Shown here: piece by piece, positions 6,286 to 9,962 of the stretch
Position numbering within the stretch: position 1 is the first letter of the stretch
Layout of the letters: the number at the start of each line of letters is the position of its first letter
From: Polyangiaceae bacterium
Lineage (GTDB): Bacteria > Myxococcota > Polyangia > Polyangiales > Polyangiaceae
Direction of reading: 5' to 3'
Assembly: GCA_025936205.1 (NCBI GenBank)
Contig: JAICTU010000342.1
Coordinates: 1 to 9,962 of the forward strand
DNA: 9,962 nucleotides
Notes under the pieces: model-generated
Databases searched by the model: none
What the model was told of the DNA's origin: nothing
Seen by the model: the letters and a program-made list of their open reading frames with translations, nothing else
Program-made: the position numbers and the translations under genes

Positions 6286-6872
6286 GCGACTATCCGCCCG
6301 ATGGTGCGGAGAGCCCGCACCGCTCGCTGCTCGAGCCTTCGCGCTGGGTGATCCGCTTCACGCACTTGATCCGCCCGCGCGGTGCCGTGCTGGACGTGGC
6401 GGCCGGGGAAGGGCGGCACTGCCAGTGGTTCCTCGACGGCGAGTACTCCGTGGTGGCGATCGATCGCGATCTTTCTCGGTTGAGCTGGCTCGAGCATCCG
6501 GCGCTGGTGAAACAGGAGGCCGACCTCGAGGAAGATGCCGAGGGCTGGCCGCTCGGCGACCGTACGTTCGACGCTGTCGTGGTGACGAATTATCTCTGGC
6601 GCAATATTTTCGATGATATCGTGAACGCGGTCCGTCACGACGGCGCGCTGATCTACGAGACCTTTGCCGAGGGCAACGAGCGCTTCGGGCGGCCGCGGCG
6701 GCCTGAATTTCTGCTGCAGCCCGGGGAGCTTCTGGCGCGCGTGGCGCCCCGCATGGAAATCGTTGCCTACGAGCACGGCTATTCGGAGCATCCGAGCCCG
6801 CGCGTGGTCCAGCGGATCTGCGCCATCGGCCGCGGGCGGCGCCTGAGCCAGTGCCCGCTCGGAGCAGCTTGA
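6282..6872 (+). CDS. Small class I SAM-dependent methyltransferase
   Basis: The 196-residue cytoplasmic protein has a Rossmann-type methyltransferase core. Motif I is AVLDVAAGEGRHCQWF (35-50), followed by VVAIDRD (57-63, with Asp61 at the position that binds the SAM ribose), then FDAVVVTNYLWR (96-107) at motif IV and GALIYETFAEGNERFGRP (121-138). This pattern is common in TehB-like small-molecule methyltransferases. The substrate is unknown. The start codon overlaps the kinase stop as ATGA, so it is co-translated with the mannanase/kinase pair, but no step of mannan use obviously needs a methyltransferase. The last 15 residues are poorly conserved-looking and rich in Arg/Gly. The gene ends 119 bp before the next one, at a large stem-loop. 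Confidence 0.82.
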   Translation: MSDYPPDGAESPHRSLLEPSRWVIRFTHLIRPRGAVLDVAAGEGRHCQWFLDGEYSVVAIDRDLSRLSWLEHPALVKQEADLEEDAEGWPLGDRTFDAVVVTNYLWRNIFDDIVNAVRHDGALIYETFAEGNERFGRPRRPEFLLQPGELLARVAPRMEIVAYEHGYSEHPSPRVVQRICAIGRGRRLSQCPLGAA

Positions 6873-6888
6873 CGGATCAGCTGCCTCG

Positions 6889-6961
6889 GCCGAGTGGTCG
6901 ATGAGAGGTGCGCAGCTGAAAAAGACGCTAGGAAATCGCCGCACCTCTGACGACACTCGGC
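6889..6961 (+). promoter_or_regulatory. Long imperfect stem-loop between the methyltransferase and GST genes (terminator or leader structure)
   Basis: The left arm comprises GCCGAGTG (6889-6896), a one-base bulge, TCG (6898-6900), an internal loop and AGAGGTGCG (6904-6912). It pairs with CGCACCTCT (6940-6948), CGA (6951-6953) and CACTCGGC (6954-6961). That makes 20 base pairs in 73 nt around a 27-nt, A-rich loop. It starts 16 nt after the upstream stop codon and ends 19 nt before the GST Shine-Dalgarno. No U tract follows, which argues against a simple intrinsic terminator. Confidence 0.6.
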
Positions 6962-6980
6962 GGCCTATCTCTCAATAGCC

Positions 6981-6986
6981 AGGAGG
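6981..6986 (+). promoter_or_regulatory. Perfect Shine-Dalgarno AGGAGG for the GST gene
   Basis: AGGAGG stands five bases before the ATG at 6992. It is the only full-consensus ribosome site in the window, so the GST is likely well translated, and it fixes that start. Confidence 0.85.
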
Positions 6987-6991
6987 CTTTC

Positions 6992-7627
6992 ATGGGTCAG
7001 CCCGTCGTCCACGGTCCTTCGTTCAGCACCTACGTTCGTTCGGTTCGCCTCGCTCTTCACGAGAAGGGTGTGGAGCACAAACTGGTCGAGGTCGACCTGC
7101 TCGGTGGCGCGCACAAGAAGGCGCCCTACGTTTCTCTGCAGCCGTTCGGCAAGGTTCCCGCCTTCGAGCACGACGGCAACACCTTCTACGAGACGTCCGC
7201 GATCTTGCGTTACATCGACGAGGTTTTCCAGGGCCCGGCGCTGATGCCGAGTACGCCCGCGGCGCGCGCGCTCGCCAATCAGGTGATGAGCATCGTCGAC
7301 AGCTACGGCTACGGGCCGTCGGTGACCAACCTGTTCATCCCGCGCGTGCTGGTGCCGTCGATGGGCGGTGAGACGGACATGGCGAAGGTGGAAGCGGCGA
7401 AGGAGCCGGCGGCGTTGTTCGTCAAGGAGCTGGAGCGCCTGCTCGGTGGCCAGACGTTCTTCGGCGGTGCCACGGTCAGCCTCGCGGACGTGCACACGCT
7501 GCCGGTGCTCGTGTATTTGCGCGCCACGCCCGAAGGCAAGGCCATGCTGGACAGTGCGCCCAAGCTGAGCTCCTGGATGGGCCGCATGCTGGAGCGCGCC
7601 AGCGTGCGCGCGATGATGCCGTCCTGA
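6992..7627 (+). CDS. Glutathione S-transferase family protein
   Basis: The 211 residues show the two-domain GST layout. The thioredoxin-like N-terminal domain contains HGPSFSTYVRSVRLALHEKG (7-26), the cis-proline loop FGKVPAFEHDG (52-62, Pro56) and the glutathione-binding ETSAILRYI (67-75). The helical C-terminal domain contains the N-capping box-like SLADVHTLP (163-171, Asp166). Ser10, Ser12 or Tyr14 in the N-terminal helix is the likely thiol-activating residue. The class is uncertain (phi/theta-like by the FGKVPAF loop). The enzyme would conjugate glutathione or reduce peroxides in the cytoplasm. The gene is probably transcribed alone: it sits between a large stem-loop upstream and a 102-bp gap to trmFO. 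Confidence 0.9.
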   Translation: MGQPVVHGPSFSTYVRSVRLALHEKGVEHKLVEVDLLGGAHKKAPYVSLQPFGKVPAFEHDGNTFYETSAILRYIDEVFQGPALMPSTPAARALANQVMSIVDSYGYGPSVTNLFIPRVLVPSMGGETDMAKVEAAKEPAALFVKELERLLGGQTFFGGATVSLADVHTLPVLVYLRATPEGKAMLDSAPKLSSWMGRMLERASVRAMMPS

Positions 7628-7729
7628 GCTCACCTTCGTCCGCCCCGGCTTGCATCGGCCCGCCTTGCTTCTGAGGCAGAGGCTTTCGCGGCAGTGGGGG
7701 TAGCAGCCGGGGCAGGCGGAAAGAACCAC

Positions 7730-9124
7730 GTGTCAGATCGAGTCACCATCATTGGAGCGGGCCTGGCCGGCTCGGAAGCGGCGTTGCAGCTCGCGGCGCG
7801 GGGCATTCGCGTGCGGCTGCTGGAGCAGAAGCCCGAGCGCCGGACGCCGGCGCAGACCAGCGATACGTTTTGCGAGCTGGTGTGCTCGAATTCATTTCGC
7901 GGCGCGGCTCTGAGCAATGCCGTCGGCTTGCTCAAGCAGGAGATGCGCTGGCTGGGTTCCTTCGTGATGCGCGCCGCGGATGCGACGCGCGTGCCGGCGG
8001 GCGGCGCGCTGGCCGTCGATCGCGACGCCTTCTCCGAGACGATGACGCGCTGGGTGCGCGAATCGAGCGCGATCGAGGTCGTGACCGGCACGGTGGAACA
8101 GCTGCCGGACGAGCGGCCCTTGCTGATCGCCACGGGCCCGCTCACCGGTGATGCGCTCGCCGCCGACATTGCTCGCACCGTCGGCAGCGATCAGCTCGCG
8201 TACTACGACGCCATCGCTCCGATCATCACCGCCGACTCGATCGACTGGTCGAAGGTGTTCATGGCCTCGCGCTGGGACAAGGGCGAGAATGAGGAGGACC
8301 AGCGGGCGTACGTGAATTGCCCGCTGGATCGCGCGGGCTACGACGCGTTCGTGGACGCGCTGCTCGCCGCGCAGAAGGTCGAGCCCAAGAGCTTTGAAGA
8401 CGTGCGCTACTTCGAGGGCTGCTTGCCGATCGAAGTCATGGCCGAGCGCGGCCGCCGCACCCTGGCGTTCGGACCCATGAAGCCCGTGGGGCTCACCGAT
8501 CCGCGCACGGGGCGCTGGCCGCACGCGGTAGTGCAGCTGCGCAGCGAGGACACCGCGCACACCGCCTACAACATGGTCGGCTTTCAGACGCGCCTGACCT
8601 GGGGCGAGCAGCAGCGTATCTTCCGCATGCTGCCCGGGCTGGAGCAGGCCGAGTTCGCGCGCTACGGCGCCATCCACCGCAACACCTTCATCAACTCGCC
8701 CACCCTGCTCGACCCGACGCTGCAGCTGCGCAAGGCACCCGGCATCTACTTCGCCGGGCAGATCACTGGCAGTGAAGGCTACGTCGAGGGGGCGGCCAGC
8801 GGCTGGCTTGCCGCATGGTTCATCGCCGCTGCGCTCTCGGGGCAAGCCTGCAGCGCGCCGCCCGTCAGCACCGCGCATGGCGGCTTGCTCACGCAGATGT
8901 CGCGCAATCCCGACGACTACCAGCCCTCCAACATCACCTTCTCGCACCTGCCCGCGTGGGAGGGCCGCCGCTTGCAGAAGCGCGCCAAGTACGAAGCCAT
9001 GGCGGCGCGCGCGCTGACGGATCTGCGAGGGTGGATGCTGAGCCAGGGGCTCGGGGATCCAGACCCGCTCGGGAGCCTCACCACCCCGCCGCGCGCGCAA
9101 GAGGCGGAAGGCGCGCCCGCCTGA
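7730..9124 (+). CDS. trmFO: Methylenetetrahydrofolate-tRNA-(uracil-5-)-methyltransferase
   Basis: TrmFO uses 5,10-methylenetetrahydrofolate and FADH2 to make m5U54 in the T-loop of tRNA, in the cytoplasm. The 464-residue protein has the FAD-binding start [14 protein letters not shown] (5-18) and the family signatures [12 protein letters not shown] (with Cys52), [16 protein letters not shown] (227-242, Cys231), [13 protein letters not shown] (249-261), [11 protein letters not shown] (279-289) and [20 protein letters not shown] (339-358). The two cysteines match the pair reported to be catalytically important in characterised TrmFO. I prefer the GTG start at 7730 ([14 protein letters not shown]), preceded by AGGCGGA, because homologues begin a few residues before the FAD loop. 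A GTG at 7694 would add 12 residues. The C-terminal tail (about 445-464) is Pro/Ala-rich and unlikely to be essential. Confidence 0.95.
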   Translation: MSDRVTIIGAGLAGSEAALQLAARGIRVRLLEQKPERRTPAQTSDTFCELVCSNSFRGAALSNAVGLLKQEMRWLGSFVMRAADATRVPAGGALAVDRDAFSETMTRWVRESSAIEVVTGTVEQLPDERPLLIATGPLTGDALAADIARTVGSDQLAYYDAIAPIITADSIDWSKVFMASRWDKGENEEDQRAYVNCPLDRAGYDAFVDALLAAQKVEPKSFEDVRYFEGCLPIEVMAERGRRTLAFGPMKPVGLTDPRTGRWPHAVVQLRSEDTAHTAYNMVGFQTRLTWGEQQRIFRMLPGLEQAEFARYGAIHRNTFINSPTLLDPTLQLRKAPGIYFAGQITGSEGYVEGAASGWLAAWFIAAALSGQACSAPPVSTAHGGLLTQMSRNPDDYQPSNITFSHLPAWEGRRLQKRAKYEAMAARALTDLRGWMLSQGLGDPDPLGSLTTPPRAQEAEGAPA

Positions 9125-9158
9125 TTGGGGTGGGGAGCTTGGGCCAAAGGGTGAGAGT

Positions 9159-9179
9159 GCGGGGGCGAGTTGCCCCCGC
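9159..9179 (+). terminator. GC-rich stem-loop after trmFO, probable transcription terminator
   Basis: GCGGGGGC (9159-9166) pairs perfectly with GCCCCCGC (9172-9179) around the loop GAGTT, 34 nt after the trmFO stop. The stem is very stable but lacks a following U tract, which is frequent in GC-rich genomes, so termination may be intrinsic-like or Rho-assisted. Confidence 0.55.
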
Positions 9180-9474
9180 CGGCGATGCGGTAGCGAAGCC
9201 CGCAAAGGACCGGGGATGACAGCGGGCGGCCCCTCGAGATGAGCGCAGCGGCGACGTGCAGCGCCCGAGCGCACGGTGTGCGCAGGGAATGGGCCGGACC
9301 TCCACCTCGCGGCACGGTCCGAATCCTCGGGGCGCACGGCGGCCTTGGACCGCCGTCAGTGTCGCGCGCCAGCCCGGCAGCGACGGCGGCGGAGCGAGTG
9401 GAAGCCGGACCGCCTTGCGAGAGTGGCACACGCAGCCCGCGTGAACCCGATACGGTCTCGCGCGAGCCAGCGCG

Positions 9475-9543
9475 CCGTGCGGCGGCGGACGGGGCCGTGC
9501 GGAAGCGGAAGGCGTCGTGCGGGGGCGCACGGCGTCGCATGCG
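9475..9543 (+). repeat. Degenerate 20-bp tandem repeat, about 3.5 copies
   Basis: The core (C/T)CGTGCGG starts at 9475, 9495 and 9515, and a variant (CATGCGG) follows at about 9537, giving a period of 20, 20 and about 21 bases. Units 1 and 2 agree at 16 of 20 positions and units 2 and 3 at 15 of 20. The consensus is YCGTGCGGNRGCGSANGGSG. The 12-mer GGCGTCGTGCGG that straddles units 2 and 3 (9511-9522) recurs at 9940-9951. No function is evident. Confidence 0.5.
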
Positions 9544-9741
9544 GCGAGAGAAACGAGCTGTCGTCCATCGACTATCCGCGCTCATCGAATCGGCGTGATC
9601 CGTTGACTGTGCTGACCCGAGGCGCAATCTGGAATTCAAAAGAGGCGGGGACGGCACACTCTTGGGCTCGGCTTGCGACATCCGAAGACGGCGTGCCCAC
9701 GTGGGCGTCGTGCTCATCCACCCGACCAAACTGGACGCTTC

Positions 9742-9962
9742 TCAGCTTCGCACTCTGTGTGCTTGGCTAAGGTTCATCTCCTTCAACTGTTCGAGTTTGC
9801 GTTCGTGAGGGCGCAGCCGCTTCCGGGATTTCTGCGCCACGTTCGCGCACTGGGTACTCCCTGCCCGTTGAGGCTTCGCCCACAGCTCCCATTGCCGACT
9901 CATTCCATCTTGGGCGTGAAACGGCTTCGCGCGACAGCCGGCGTCGTGCGGACGCGGGCGGC
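9742..9962 (-). CDS. Doubtful minus-strand open frame at the right edge, hypothetical
   Basis: The frame is open from the window edge to a TGA at 9744-9742 (73 codons). It contains an ATG at 9903 that would give a 53-residue, Lys/Arg-rich peptide beginning MSRQWELWAKPQRAG and ending KEMNLSQAHRVRS. Third-position GC is about 70%, below the neighbouring real genes, and no Shine-Dalgarno or family motif is recognised. It may be the 3' end of a gene entering from the right, a small protein, or chance. Confidence 0.18.
   Translation of the reverse strand, partial: RPRPHDAGCRAKPFHAQDGMSRQWELWAKPQRAGSTQCANVAQKSRKRLRPHERKLEQLKEMNLSQAHRVRS

Larger units (their letters stand above)
9125..9962. other. 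Right-end region without a convincing gene
   Basis: These 838 bases follow trmFO. Up to about 9590 the DNA is extremely GC-rich and full of short inverted repeats: 9159-9179, 9269-9283 (GCGCAC/GTGCGC), 9295-9321 (CGGACC/GGTCCG), 9336-9356 (ACGGCGG/CCGCCGT) and 9516-9531 (CGTGCG/CGCACG). Frames open on both strands encode only Arg/Ala/Pro/Gly-rich sequence without family motifs. From about 9590 the composition becomes markedly less GC-rich, and no known gene is recognised there apart from a doubtful minus-strand frame at the edge. No tRNA, rRNA or CRISPR pattern was seen. Confidence 0.6.

Noticed and set aside
6869..6874. TTGACG, a 5 of 6 match to a -35 box, upstream of the GST gene
   Set aside because: No acceptable -10 hexamer occurs 16-18 bases downstream, and the match overlaps the stop codon of the preceding gene.
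7892..9337. 481-codon minus-strand open frame
   Set aside because: It is antisense to trmFO, which is certain. No motif is seen in the translation.
9239..9598. 119-codon plus-strand frame after trmFO
   Set aside because: The translation is Arg/Ala/Gly/Pro low-complexity and spans the 20-bp tandem repeat and several hairpins. Codon use is unlike the neighbouring genes.
9695..9706. 12-bp perfect palindrome GCCCACGTGGGC
   Set aside because: A palindrome of this length is expected a few times by chance in 10 kb of GC-rich DNA, and it is not near a start codon.
1..9962. CRISPR arrays, tRNA/rRNA genes, transposases, toxin-antitoxin or defence genes
   Set aside because: None is visible. There are no regularly spaced identical repeats with unique spacers, no cloverleaf or CCA-type tRNA ends, and no recombinase or nuclease-helicase motifs beyond the DNase I-fold enzyme.

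Overview
The window is GC-rich DNA (roughly 65-70% by eye) with strong G/C preference at third codon positions, short intergenic gaps, several lipoprotein-type leaders and no plasmid, phage or insertion-sequence genes. Together with TrmFO, an E. coli-Mak-like ROK kinase and a secreted GH5 mannanase, this best fits a chromosomal segment of a myxobacterium-like (Myxococcota/Polyangia) bacterium. The taxonomic placement is inference; no rRNA or other phylogenetic marker is present.

Layout. (1) Left edge, minus strand: the N-terminal part of a biotin carboxyl carrier protein, cut exactly where the biotinyl domain begins. (2) A 412-bp divergent intergenic region with a strong hairpin and an AT-rich palindrome. 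(3) Plus strand from 774: a probably exported endonuclease/exonuclease/phosphatase-fold enzyme; a lipoprotein-like class I methyltransferase of the COG4798 type with an Ala-Ala-Pro linker; argC (arginine biosynthesis); a three-gene block with overlapping stop/start codons (GH5 mannanase lipoprotein, ROK manno(fructo)kinase, small SAM methyltransferase); a glutathione S-transferase behind a long hairpin; and trmFO (tRNA m5U54 methylation). (4) From 9125 to the right edge there is no convincing gene. This part holds a terminator-like stem, several short GC-rich hairpins, about 3.5 copies of a degenerate 20-bp tandem repeat, and, at the very edge, an unrecognised minus-strand open frame.

Working together: the clearest functional unit is 3893-6872. 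There a surface or periplasmic mannanase is translationally coupled to a sugar kinase whose closest recognisable relative is E. coli Mak, which phosphorylates fructose and mannose. This suggests a compact mannan-to-mannose-6-phosphate route. The other genes (carboxylase carrier, argC, GST, trmFO) look like independent housekeeping or accessory genes sharing a direction of transcription.

I did not find a clearly new defence or mobile system. The points most worth a second look are the exported methyltransferase-fold lipoprotein, the mannanase-kinase-methyltransferase cassette, the 73-nt stem before the GST gene, and the structured, tandem-repeat-bearing region after trmFO.
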